64,000 nucleotides of DNA from Mytilus galloprovincialis (lineage: Eukaryota > Mollusca > Bivalvia > Mytilida > Mytilidae): NCBI RefSeq assembly GCF_965363235.1, contig NC_134847.1:47743305-47807304 (forward strand), read 5' to 3'. Shown here in pieces: positions 55,718 to 64,000 of the stretch. Numbering within the stretch: the stretch's first letter is position 1; every line of letters starts with the position of its first letter. The notes beneath the pieces are model-generated. The model had not been told where the DNA came from and did not search any database. It worked only from the letters and a program-made list of their open reading frames with translations. Made by a program: the position numbers and the translations under genes.

Positions 55718-56199
55718 ACAACCGAGAGGTGGAAAGAGAGCTGAGAGACCAACACGTCCGAGCCATCTGTGCCGACGAATTAGTGCGACCACAGAGACCA
55801 CAGACGTACGTCGTCAACACCGATCCGTGTTCCAGACCTGGGACTCACTGGACCGTGTTTCGTTTTCCTCTTCAAGGACCCCCCGAATTTTTCGACTCGC
55901 TGGGAAACCGTCCGGGTGACTACCATCGTCGCTTCGAAGAAGTACTGGGACCTACCTATCTGTATACGCCGGATGCCGTCCAACCGGAAGACAGCAATAC
56001 CTGTGGAGCCTACTGCATTCATTTCGTCCGGGAGAGACACGGCTCGCGATCTTTTCAAGAGATCCTCAACGACTTTAGCACCGTAGATCTGCGAGACAAC
56101 GATCGCAAAGTGAAAAAGTTCATAAGAGGAAGAATTGGTACAACCCGTCGAGGATGGAGCGCGAAAGCAGTACGAACGATAGCGAACGATGGCAAGTGA
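55714..56199 (+). CDS. Adenain-like cysteine (maturation) protease
   Basis: 161 residues. Catalytic pattern H45-W46 (PGTHWTVF), D61 (EFFDSLG), Q90 and C97 (VQPEDSNTCGAYCIHF). The seven-residue step from Q to C and the CG..C context match adenovirus-type and Ulp1-fold proteases, including those of Polintons, which cleave capsid precursors during assembly. Length is somewhat shorter than adenain. The C-terminus is basic. The ATG overlaps the capsid stop by 4 nt, and its 3' end overlaps the membrane-protein gene by 46 nt. No box lies at the standard distance, so it is probably co-transcribed with the capsid gene. Confidence 0.92.
   Translation: MNNREVERELRDQHVRAICADELVRPQRPQTYVVNTDPCSRPGTHWTVFRFPLQGPPEFFDSLGNRPGDYHRRFEEVLGPTYLYTPDAVQPEDSNTCGAYCIHFVRERHGSRSFQEILNDFSTVDLRDNDRKVKKFIRGRIGTTRRGWSAKAVRTIANDGK
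56121..56128 (+). promoter_or_regulatory. CATAAGAG late-type box (membrane protein gene)
   Basis: CATAAGAG within the protease gene, 33 bp before the ATG at 56154; supports that ATG over the later in-frame one at 56199. Confidence 0.65.
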
Positions 56200-56387
56200 T
56201 GGGCAGTCATTTACCCAAATCGGAAATCGTCTACTTTTGCCAGATGATCGTCGTCTACGTCATCATCATCACCTCGATCGCCAACCTGTCGATGCAAAAC
56301 GGCAAGAGCGAACTGTGGATCACGCTGTTGAGTAGTGCCATCGGATACGCCTTACCCAGTCCCACGCTCAAATCGTCAAAGTCATAA
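56154..56387 (+). CDS. Small two-helix membrane protein (holin-like topology)
   Basis: 77 residues. A polar N-terminus is followed by one long hydrophobic helix (IVYFCQMIVVYVIIITSIAN, about 26-45) and a second shorter one (LWITLLSSAIGYALPSP, about 54-70), then a short polar tail. This is a hairpin membrane protein similar in layout to small membrane proteins between protease and ATPase genes in other Polintons. It could act in membrane remodelling or virion release; no enzymatic motif. Overlaps the protease gene by 46 nt. Confidence 0.65.
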   Translation: MERESSTNDSERWQVMGSHLPKSEIVYFCQMIVVYVIIITSIANLSMQNGKSELWITLLSSAIGYALPSPTLKSSKS

Positions 56388-56390
56388 GAG
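56383..56390 (+). promoter_or_regulatory. CATAAGAG late-type box (ATPase gene)
   Basis: CATAAGAG, 34 bp before the ATG at 56417 and 22 bp before the ATG at 56405. The standard spacing favours 56417. Confidence 0.65.
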
Positions 56391-56416
56391 AAGACCGATA
56401 GAGAATGACAATAACC

Positions 56417-57070
56417 ATGGTGTTTCCGTTTTTACCTTGTACCAGCATGTGCGTCACGGGGATGACCAACAGCGGGAAGACGCGATTCGTGTACAGACTA
56501 TTGACACATGTAAAAGAGATGTACGCCGACGAACCACCGGAGGCCATCTTGTATTGCTTCGGCATCCACCAGCCGCTATTCGAAGAGATGGAAAAGACGA
56601 TTCCCAACATCGTCTTTCACGAGGGCTTACCTACGATGGACACGGTCCGGGAATTCTCCGCCGATAGACGTCATCGGTTAGTCGTTCTAGATGATCTGAT
56701 GCATCAAGTAGTGCGCGACGTTGACATGGAACTTCTTTTCACACAGGGATGCCATCACAGACGATTGAGCGTCTTGTTTCTGACCCAAAACCTATACGTA
56801 CAAGGATCCAGGTCGAGAACCATCGCCCTCAACACGACGTACTTGGTTCTGATGAAAAACGTGAGAGACGTCTCCCAGATCATGACCTTGGGGCGACAGC
56901 TCTATCCAGGACGTTGGAAGATACTGATGCAGAGCTTCGAGGACGCCACATCGACCCCCTACGCCTACTTAATCGTCGACTTGGCGCCAAATTCCGACGA
57001 TACCTATCGTTTGAGGACCCATGTGTTCCCCGGAGAAGATACGACGGTCTACGTTCCACAGAAATTATAA
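56417..57070 (+). CDS. Genome-packaging ATPase (A32/FtsK-HerA type)
   Basis: 217 residues from 56417 (221 from 56405). Walker A is GMTNSGKT (residues 15-22 from 56417), Walker B is RLVVLDDL with the acidic pair at about 92-93, and the polar sensor motif is FLTQN (about 121-125). This order and short length match the packaging ATPases of Polintons, poxviruses and other double-jelly-roll viruses. The start at 56417 has the best context (accATGg) and the standard distance to the CATAAGAG box. The fold is complete and intact. Confidence 0.93.
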   Translation: MVFPFLPCTSMCVTGMTNSGKTRFVYRLLTHVKEMYADEPPEAILYCFGIHQPLFEEMEKTIPNIVFHEGLPTMDTVREFSADRRHRLVVLDDLMHQVVRDVDMELLFTQGCHHRRLSVLFLTQNLYVQGSRSRTIALNTTYLVLMKNVRDVSQIMTLGRQLYPGRWKILMQSFEDATSTPYAYLIVDLAPNSDDTYRLRTHVFPGEDTTVYVPQKL

Positions 57071-57073
57071 GAG
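57066..57073 (+). promoter_or_regulatory. TATAAGAG late-type box (103-aa gene)
   Basis: TATAAGAG 34 bp before the ATG at 57100; it contains the stop codon of the ATPase (taa), just as the box at 52024 contains the TBP stop. Confidence 0.7.
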
Positions 57074-57099
57074 GAACGAACACACCACACTCATCAGGC

Positions 57100-57411
57100 A
57101 TGAGTCGACTGCTGGACACCCATCACCATTTTCTACACCTGTTGCGGATCGCCAAGAAAGACCAGCGAAAGGCGTTGTTAAAGACCATCGACAAATCTCA
57201 ACTGAAAGCCTTGTGCGAGATCGCCCACAACATCATCAAAGGCACGATCGTGCTAACACCTTCGGAGAAACTCCGACTGAAGCGATTCAAAAAGATCATC
57301 AACATCTTGGGCAGAAAGTCGTCGACGAGAAAAGAAAGAATTCAAGCTCTGCATAGGGGAACAGCAACCGTCGTTCGTCTTCTCGACGTCGTAGAGAGAT
57401 GGAGAAAATGA
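57100..57411 (+). CDS. Small basic helical protein, paralogue of the 53366 gene
   Basis: 103 residues, very rich in Lys/Arg/Leu. 'FLHLLRIAKKDQRKALLKTI', 'QLKALCEIAHNIIKGTIVL', 'EKLRLKRFKKIINILG', 'SSTRKERIQAL' in the same order as the protein at 53366. The family is typical of the capsid neighbourhood in animal Polintons. Possible roles are DNA condensation in the virion or a minor internal virion protein; neither is shown. An upstream in-frame extension (to 56749) runs through the ATPase gene in another frame and is rejected. Confidence 0.7.
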   Translation: MSRLLDTHHHFLHLLRIAKKDQRKALLKTIDKSQLKALCEIAHNIIKGTIVLTPSEKLRLKRFKKIINILGRKSSTRKERIQALHRGTATVVRLLDVVERWRK

Positions 57412-57572
57412 TCCTGGTACCTTACGACCGATACCAAACACTCTTAGCCGACCAGAAAAAGTCGCAGACGGGGGAAGGAACAAAGAAGAAGAAACCGAAA
57501 CTAGGACCTCCCGGAATACCAACCAATCACCACGTGGATTCCAAGAACAATAAAACATGGATTGAACTTTGA
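57399..57572 (+). CDS. Short protein with MILVPYDRY start, unknown function
   Basis: 57 residues from the ATG at 57399. A second ATG at 57408 overlaps the previous stop as ATGA and may be the used start. It begins MEKMILVPYDRYQTLL, then a Lys-rich stretch (GTKKKKPKLGPPGIPTN) and ends NNKTWIEL. I associate an N-terminal KMILVPxxxY and a PPGIP segment with a short protein that follows the helical protein in several animal Polintons. It is too short for the usual gene-length cut-offs. Function unknown; restart translation from the preceding mRNA is likely. Confidence 0.6.
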   Translation: MEKMILVPYDRYQTLLADQKKSQTGEGTKKKKPKLGPPGIPTNHHVDSKNNKTWIEL

Positions 57573-57634
57573 ACACGTTTTCTTTTGTATCTATGTCTGT
57601 ATCAAGTTGATGTCTGTGTAAAGTGTTCAATAAA
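57549..57634 (+). terminator. Polyadenylation signals at the end of the plus-strand gene set
   Basis: AATAAA at 57549-57554, inside the last codons of the 57-aa gene, and AATAAA at 57629-57634 followed by a poly-A run. One or both probably end the rightward transcripts. Confidence 0.5.
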
Positions 57635-58716
57635 AAAAAAATGTAGATTAGACGATCGAGTACGTTGTTTATCATGGAACATCAAGAGGTATTTTTCTAC
57701 TCGCCGAAGTGTAGGCACTTTGTGGCGTTGAAAAACACCTTTCGAAGTTTCATACACCCAAGTCCTTGCTTTAATAAGACGACACATGTTACAGCATGAC
57801 ATATATTTATTCAAATGTACACATTATTTACAGACACAAAAACATTACACAATTACCATTCGATATCATTCCAAGCAAACATTCATAAAAACAATACTTT
57901 ATGTTTACACTTAAAATGTCATATCTTTTCAATTTCGACACGTTAAAATTCATACATTTTGGAAAAATGGATGTAGAAAAATAAAAACTTCATAAAAAAA
58001 TATTCACCGTCCTGTGTTATTTCCATATCGTTTTCGAACGTTTTCATTTCATTAACTCATCAGTTTTTGATCGCTTAAATTTCCAAAGAATCTAGTTTTA
58101 CCCGTTTAAAATCGAACTATGGACCCATGTCGAGTCTCCACGTTTTACTACAGGAAATGTATGGAAACCAACACAAAACGTAAAACAATACATATGTTTA
58201 CACTTCAAATGTCATATCTTTTCAATTTTGATACGTTAAAATTCATACATTTTGGAAAAATGGATGTAGAAAAATAAACCTACATGGAAAAATGTTCACC
58301 GTCCTGTGTTATTTCCATATCGTTTTCGAACGTTTTCATTTCATGAACTCATCAGTTTTCGATCGCTTAAATTTCCAAAGAATCTAGTTTTACCCGCTAA
58401 AAAATGAAATATGGACCCATGTCGAGTCTCCACGTTTTACTATAGGAAATGTATGGGAACCAACACAAAACGTAAAACAATACATATGTTCACAGTTCAA
58501 ATGTCATATCTTTTCAATTTTGACACGTTAAAATTCATCCATTTTGGAAAAAACGGATGTAGAAAAATAAAACTACAGGAAACATATTCACCGTCCCATG
58601 TTATTTCCAACGCTTTCATTTATTAACTGTCCACTTTTGTTGGATGTAAATTTCAACACCATACCAATTGTCCCGCTTAAATTATTATCAAAAATGGATC
58701 ATACGAAAAACAAATA
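57635..58716. repeat. Convergent spacer with 2.5 copies of a 292-bp tandem repeat
   Basis: The unit beginning atgttYacactt.aaatgtcatatcttttcaat occurs at 57901, 58194 and 58486 (periods 293 and 292 bp). Its core includes cgttaaaattcatacattttggaaaaatggatgtagaaaaataaa, accgtcctgtgttatttcc and cccatgtcgagtctccacgttttacta. The third copy is partial and ends near 58640. No protein is conserved in it. It separates the rightward genes from the leftward polymerase gene. A role in 3'-end formation, dsRNA generation or replication is possible but unproven. A GGTATTTTTC motif lies at 57688. Confidence 0.75.
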
Positions 58717-61700
58717 TCATTCAGAGTCACTTTCAAAGTTGGTTTCCAAAAGATGAATCAGATAACGATCGTTATCGTCTAGGTCTACCTCCGTGATAGT
58801 TTCGTCGACTTCCATCGGTTTTTCGGACTCGTCGATTTCCATCGGTACTGAACATAGTTCTAAATCGAGGGGAACGGTAGACACTCCGTCTTCTAACACT
58901 CTCCTCTTGCAATAGAAATATGAAAACCCATTTCTAGTTTGTTGATAGGTGGAGATGCCGTTGTTCCTGGCTCGGAATCCTTTGAGCGTCCCATTTCCCA
59001 CCCGTTGGGTGTTGAGCACGTGTCGGAATGTGGTCATGGGAGCTTTGACCCGTCTCTTGGTAATACCTTTCGAGCTAAATTTCACTTCTCTGAGGAGACG
59101 CGGACGATGAATCAGACGCTTCACCGGGAGCTTCTTGGCACGTCTGAGGAGTCGGAAGGCTGCCATCTTTGTGTTAGAAGTGTGGACGAGCTTAGTCTTT
59201 TGTACGATGTACGTTTTCGAGCAGAGACCGATCATGACGTCACCCTCGTACTCCACTTTGAAGAGACCCGGGGTTCTCTTGTCGTACTTGGCGTGCTTGG
59301 TGCAACACGTGCGCGGGATCCAATCGGGTTCAAAATCGTCCCGACAACAACCGGTGAGAGCTCGTTGGTAAGCGTCTTTCATTTCCGGTCTGATGACGGA
59401 TGCTAGGTCAGGTCCGGACAGAGCCATGTAGGCGGAATCGGTGTCCATTTCGCAATACTCGAAATCGGATCGGTCGACGTATACATCCAGAAATTCTTAA
59501 CTTCCCGTACTGTAAGATAAAGTAGCCAATTTGAATGGGAAGGTTGATGTCGAGTCGCTCTTTCGATTTTTCGACCTCGAAATATTCGTCTTGTTCCAAT
59601 AGGGTGGTCAGTTTTTTGAACTGCGGTTTATTGGCTTCTAGCATGACTCGGCCTTCCCCTAAGACGTACGTCACGGACTGAAACTTTTCCTGGTCCATGA
59701 TGGTGCCGCCGTAACCACTATTGCCTTCAAGTTTGGAGGTTTCGGCGATAATGGCTTTGTCCGGATTGGCGTCTCCCAGTCGTCGATTGTCGCTGACGAC
59801 TTTAACGAAATCCCTGAAACATCGCTGCGGTTTAAATTCCAGCACCTGATATATTTTGGTGACGAGCATGCCGTGTTCCAGGTACCATTTCAGGAGCGGG
59901 GTGGCGATTAACATCTGACGCGCACGCATCCCTCCCACCAGCAGGCGACGAGGTTTCTCCGACAATTCGAAACGACGGACGTGATCTTGCATGTGATCGC
60001 CGATAAGGTCGAAAGGAACGTCGGTGGTGCAGAACAAAGGTGACATCTCTGCGAAATATTCGTACGGCGTCATGGTCGGATGTCGAAAGTACGACGGCCA
60101 TTCGTCGGGTACCCGGATGTCGCATTCCACCATACCGAAGAGCCGACCGCTGGCTACGCCCTCTAGAATTTCGGTTTCGGTGACGGATCGTTGCGGGGTC
60201 GGCGGTTTGCGGGAGTCGCAAAAGGATTTCAGCTGTCCGTGTCTTCTTATATCGTTACGGAAATGACATTCCCATTTCTCGACGATGTTATATCCTTGTG
60301 CTTGTATTAACGTGGTGGTCTTGACGGTTTTGTCGTACTTGGCTTGACGGGTCTCGCACCATTTCTGATCTTTGACATTTTTGGTCATCCAACAGTCGTG
60401 ACCGTGCCAGTAGCAGCCGTGGAATTGGTAGACGGTGTTGGTATTGGCGTCGTAACCGTCGACGGGATACGGACCGATCTTTTTTTCTTTGCCGGTGTTT
60501 AATTTGTGTTTTATGTCTAGACTCCGTGTGTGGTTGAGATAGTCCATCCAGTCGTACATGAGGGTGTACTTGTCTCGTTTCTGCGGTTTAAAGCCGTCTT
60601 CTACTCGTCGCCGGACGAACGATCCCGTCGGCATCTCTTGGTCGATGCAATACAGATATAAAGCATTAGCGTCGAACCCGAGTATCTTTAGACACGGTCT
60701 AGTGAAATCGCTCCGGATGAACGTTTGTCCGACTTCGTGGTGGCGATTAAAGATGATGGACGGACCGCCGATCAAGTTGTTCTTGAGAGTGAAATAGAGG
60801 TCACTGTTGGCCTCGTCGAATAAGGCAAACGAGGCACCGGCTTGTCGACCGGTGTCGAAGAGCATCCGGCGTGCTAATCCGGGTACGGAGATGCTGGTCT
60901 TGAAGAGGTCGATGTCCCGCTCAAAGTAAATTTTCTGTAGATTTTCCACGGCTTGGACGAAAGGTCCGACGTCGAGATTGTTATACCAGACGAGGAAATC
61001 TCGAAAGGTCGACATACCGTTCACGGACCACTCGCGTTGGCAGTAAGCGTAGTCTTCTGTTGAGATGTTACATTCCTTTAATGAGCTGTAGAACTGTTCG
61101 TGAGATGGTAGTGTCGGATGATGTAACTTGTCGACGTTGTCGAACCATTCGTATGGGAAGAACCCTTTATTTTCTGTGACGTCGTATGCTTTCAGAAATT
61201 TGGCATAGCTACATCCGGGAGCCAAATACGACGTAATGTCTAAAAATTTGAAAGTCTCATTGGCCAAACAGGCGTAACTGTTGTTGCGTTTGACCGTGAA
61301 TTTTTGTCCCGATTCGTGCATGTTTAATGTTTTGGCCAAGTGTGTCTTGATTAAATTCATGTCGTATTTCGCAGAGTTGAATCCGAGAACGACGATCTGC
61401 CGACAATATGCGTCTAGCTCTTCTTTTAGTTTTAGGTAAACCGTCTTCTGGTTTTCGATTTCCTCTAGAAGTTCTGTGTCGTCTAAAAAGGCGTCCAGTT
61501 TGTACTCATCCTCGTCGTCGTCTTCTAGGAGGGCACGGTACGGGTTCTGAATGTCGGCGTCTAGTTGGTGGAAAGCGTCGGCAAATTTCTGTCGTGTTAA
61601 TTCATACGCTTTATTGCTTATTTCACTCATGTAATCGACCATGTGTTGTACGAGTGACTGGACGTCGGGATCGACGAAACACTGGGGTTCGAAAAATCCC

Positions 61701-63001
61701 TCCACATTAGAACAGACGGAGACGGAGATGGGTTCGTGTCGCTGTGTCCAGGTGAGTTTGTCGGAATTGGATTCTTGTATGGACACCAGCATGGCCTCGA
61801 AATCGTAGACGACAAACCACGGGTATAACCGATCTTGGACGCGGATGCCGTGTTCTTCCAGTTTATCGAAGATGGTTTTGGGGTTGGAATAAAATCCGCC
61901 TTTGAAGCGGTAGACGGTCTGGCCGGTACATTTCAGTTGGTGTCGTTTCATGTTGTTGACGTGTTTAAAATGGCGATCGCACGTACCGCACTGGTATTTT
62001 TGAGTGTAGGCCGGCAAGTTGGCGATGTACGATAAATGATGGTCGAATTGGTTGACGTGCATGGTATCGTCGTAATGGCAACGGGATTTGTAAACGGTGA
62101 GTGCCACGCCGTCGTCACGTAGATGGTACACGTTGACGTTGATGCTAAAACAATGTTCGAAATATGCCATCTGGTGGAGCGGAAGTCCTTGAAAGTTCGT
62201 CGAATCGAGTTGCTTGTCGGCTGCAAATTGGATCCATCGATCGAACAACGCTCTAGTGTGGGTTTCCAATCAGTCTGTCCGATGTCCGTGGTGCACGGCC
62301 AGGCAACGAAAGGCGCACAGGTGGTCTTTGTATACGTGTTTTCCATTTCGAGTTTTATCTAAAGCCACGATGGATCTAGAATTCAGAATGTAGTCCGGTA
62401 GCTTCACGGCGTTGCCCAGGGGATAGTTTAGGTAATAGAAGACGAATCGGACGTTGGTGACTAAATACGGTTTCCATTTCGTGTCGGGTCTCTGACGTAA
62501 GATGTAGTCGGTGACGTTAAAACGTTTAAGACGTAATTTCAACCGGTTTAGATCTTGGCGTCTGGAGACGTAAATGGGTCTTTGAAAAAGACTTTCGTTC
62601 TGAAATGGCCGGAAGTAACGGTATTCTCCGGTTTCCGTATGTCGTAATATCAAACCGAATTCCAAATTGAGACGAAAGGCGTGACCCTGGCGATCATAGA
62701 GACGTTCAGCTTGCTCCATCAATTGGGGGACGGTGAAATCGTTGGTGAGTGGAACGTTATAAGTTGATGTCACGGAACTCTCGCTGTGATTCTCTAAGAT
62801 GAGGGGTGCATTGGCCTCGTAAACGGTCTTCAAAGCTCCGTCTTCCTCCACTTCCCAGGGGGCTTCATCGTGGGTCCAAGGTCGAGATTGTAAACCTCCG
62901 GCACCTGTCTGATAGTGGTGTTGCATACCGTGTAGGTACAACTGGCGTCGATTGTCAAATCGTGCAGTGCATCTCCGACATCGGAAGGTCCTCTCGTCCA
63001 T
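58717..63001 (-). pseudogene. Protein-primed family B DNA polymerase, interrupted by a stop and a frameshift
   Basis: Reading leftward, the N-terminal part (63001-62273) has a C2H2 finger (FRCRRCTARF, then H..H). An in-frame TGA follows at 62272-62270, after which the same frame runs on to 59408. That part shows a second Cys/His finger (CGTCDRHF), exonuclease motifs VVYDFEAM (Exo I) and VLGFNSAKYDMNL (Exo II), polymerase motif A GFDANALYLY, a FHGCYWHGH motif, and motif B SKLEGNSGYGG. Near 59500 the frame shifts, and the last part (open from about 59500 to 58717) carries motif C EMDTDSAYM, KFSSKGITK, and an acidic tail. All catalytic motifs are kept, so inactivation is recent, or one or both lesions are sequence errors. 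The start is the ATG at 63001. The frame continues to an acceptor-like ttattgtttcag at 63054, so a spliced upstream exon is possible. Confidence 0.9.
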
Positions 63002-63061
63002 ATCTGGTCTAGAACTAGGCCCAGGTTGAGGCGATCGAATGACCGAAGAAGTCTGAAACAA

Positions 63062-64000
63062 TAAATAAAAACCTAATAAAATGAGTTCACGTGTTGGTTT
63101 TCTTTATTACTCGGGTGACGCGTTGCCTAATCAAATGTGTTAGCTACACTTATTTCTATCAATCTTAACATATAGGAATAAAATATCATAACGAAATAAT
63201 TGATTGTTTATAGAAATAACGAATCTATAGATGTACGATCTTTATCTAATATAAATCGCTGCAGACGGTTTTATATCAACTTTCTTTTTAGAAAAACGTG
63301 AACTAATTATTTTGCCTTGTGAAACACGGTACATATTTTTAGATATTTTATTACAGTTTATTAAGGTGTTAACAGTTCTTTTAATTACAGAAATTAATCA
63401 TCACAAATCCATTAAGATACATTACACTTTATTGTAAAATAATATTGATGATGAAAGTGATTCCTTTGAGGATTTGATATAATTATCTCGCTGTGCACTT
63501 ATGTCCATCTGGTATGAATTTTAAAAGTGTGTGTGTAAGACTAACAATAAATAATTATTATTTACAGGAATATAATAAATGTCATTTATCATAACATTGC
63601 GATTTTAATAAATGAGAAACACACGCATCTCAAATAAAAGTAGGCTTCATTGAACAATAATTGTATTTAGCAGGAAAGTTCTATATATCTAATTAGTTAC
63701 TCGAGTTATCTTTGTTATAAATCAACAAAGATGTGAAATCCATCTCCAGACATATACACACTGATCAATGTATCACAAGATATGACTAATGCGATAAGTA
63801 TCGGTCAGTCTTCTAACATATGTGTGATTTTTCAATTATAAAACATGTAAAAGGAAGCCAGTTTTATGATACAGCAAGACGTACACGCGTGCATTTCTTG
63901 TTGATTGGAATATAATGAATACAAGCGACGTTCGGATAAAGTAAGTAAGTAAGTTTGTTTTCATTTATCATGTTTATGTATAATCTAATAATTTATTTGA
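63062..64000. other. AT-rich right flank, no gene seen
   Basis: Base composition returns to AT-rich. A CACGTG lies at 63088-63093, upstream of the polymerase gene. No inverted copy of the left Polinton end (49590-49940) was found, so either the terminal repeats are lost, or the right end is beyond the window. A short gtaagtaagtaag run lies at 63940. Confidence 0.5.

Larger units (their letters stand above)
49590..63061. mobile_element. Polinton/Maverick (adintovirus-like) element with TBP, PC4 and CARD genes
   Basis: About 13.5 kb of compact, visibly more GC-rich coding DNA with short gaps or overlaps between genes. It carries integrase, protease, ATPase, capsid proteins and a protein-primed type DNA polymerase. 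Plus-strand genes run from 49983 to 57572 and the polymerase runs on the minus strand from 63001 to 58717; the two sets converge on a repeat-rich spacer. I could not find matching terminal inverted repeats or a 6-bp target duplication. The left edge is placed by the base-composition change and the end of the cctgccttttt array. The right edge may lie in the AT-rich DNA after 63.1 kb or beyond the window. Confidence 0.93.

Noticed and set aside
56749-57411. 220-codon frame running from inside the ATPase gene into the helical-protein gene
   Set aside because: Its first half is the ATPase read in another frame; the TATAAGAG box and paralogy place the real start at 57100.
58939-59406. 155-codon plus-strand ORF opposite the polymerase C-terminus
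   Set aside because: Antisense shadow of a region with clear polymerase motifs.
62270-62272. Selenocysteine or programmed readthrough at the polymerase TGA
   Set aside because: No adjacent stimulatory structure was recognised and the separate frameshift points to decay or error; kept only as a remote option.

Overview
The window looks like nuclear DNA of a bivalve mollusc, most likely a mussel (Mytilus type). The background is AT-rich and intron-like, and it is full of repeat families I recognise from mussel genomes: elements with ATACGACCGC ends and CGTCGT runs, elements starting CTCACCTGG, GTCGAGCCTGC hairpin elements, and dispersed repeats with 'ccaatgagacaactctcca'. Two host loci are visible. 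One is a terminal exon of an RNA-binding protein of the NONO/PSPC1 (DBHS) type at about 4.83-5.05 kb. The other is a pair of RING-less TRIM-like genes, intact at 45.3-47.0 kb and broken by stops and a LINE at 35.3-38.3 kb.

Layout. 1-4.8 kb: probable intron. 4.8-5.8 kb: last exon and 3' UTR. 5.8-32 kb: almost entirely non-coding, made of terminal-inverted-repeat elements, tandem repeats and dispersed repeats. 32.2-39.1 kb and 40.9-48.05 kb: two copies of a segmental duplication carrying the TRIM-like gene, a minisatellite and an ATACGACCGC element. Copy 1 received a LINE, copy 2 a Penelope-like element. 49.6-63.1 kb: a compact, more GC-rich Polinton/Maverick (adintovirus-like) element. 63.1-64 kb: AT-rich DNA with no gene seen.

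The Polinton has the expected core: retroviral-type integrase with chromodomain, adenain-like cysteine protease, A32/FtsK-like packaging ATPase, a putative double-jelly-roll major capsid protein, a putative penton/minor capsid protein, small virion-type proteins, and a protein-primed family B DNA polymerase on the opposite strand. The polymerase gene is interrupted by one in-frame TGA and one frameshift; every other element gene looks intact.

The unusual part is the left end. It encodes a protein with two PC4 (p15) single-stranded DNA/coactivator domains, a CARD death-fold protein and a TATA-binding-protein (TBP) homologue. In the 5 kb downstream of the TBP gene, an octamer TATAAGAG/CATAAGAG (once TATAAGAA) lies ahead of nearly every morphogenesis gene. 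In seven of nine cases it begins 32-35 bp before the start codon I favour. Two genes upstream of this set (PC4 and CARD) instead have TATATAAA/TATATAGA boxes exactly 52 bp before their ATG. A cluster of AP-1 and CRE sites, a GC box, an E-box, a CCAAT box and a TATA box precedes the first gene. My inference is a virus-like temporal programme: host stress-responsive factors (AP-1/CREB) start the early genes, and the element's own TBP and PC4-like protein then redirect transcription to a dedicated late box on mRNAs with almost no leader. The CARD protein would act on host death or inflammatory signalling.
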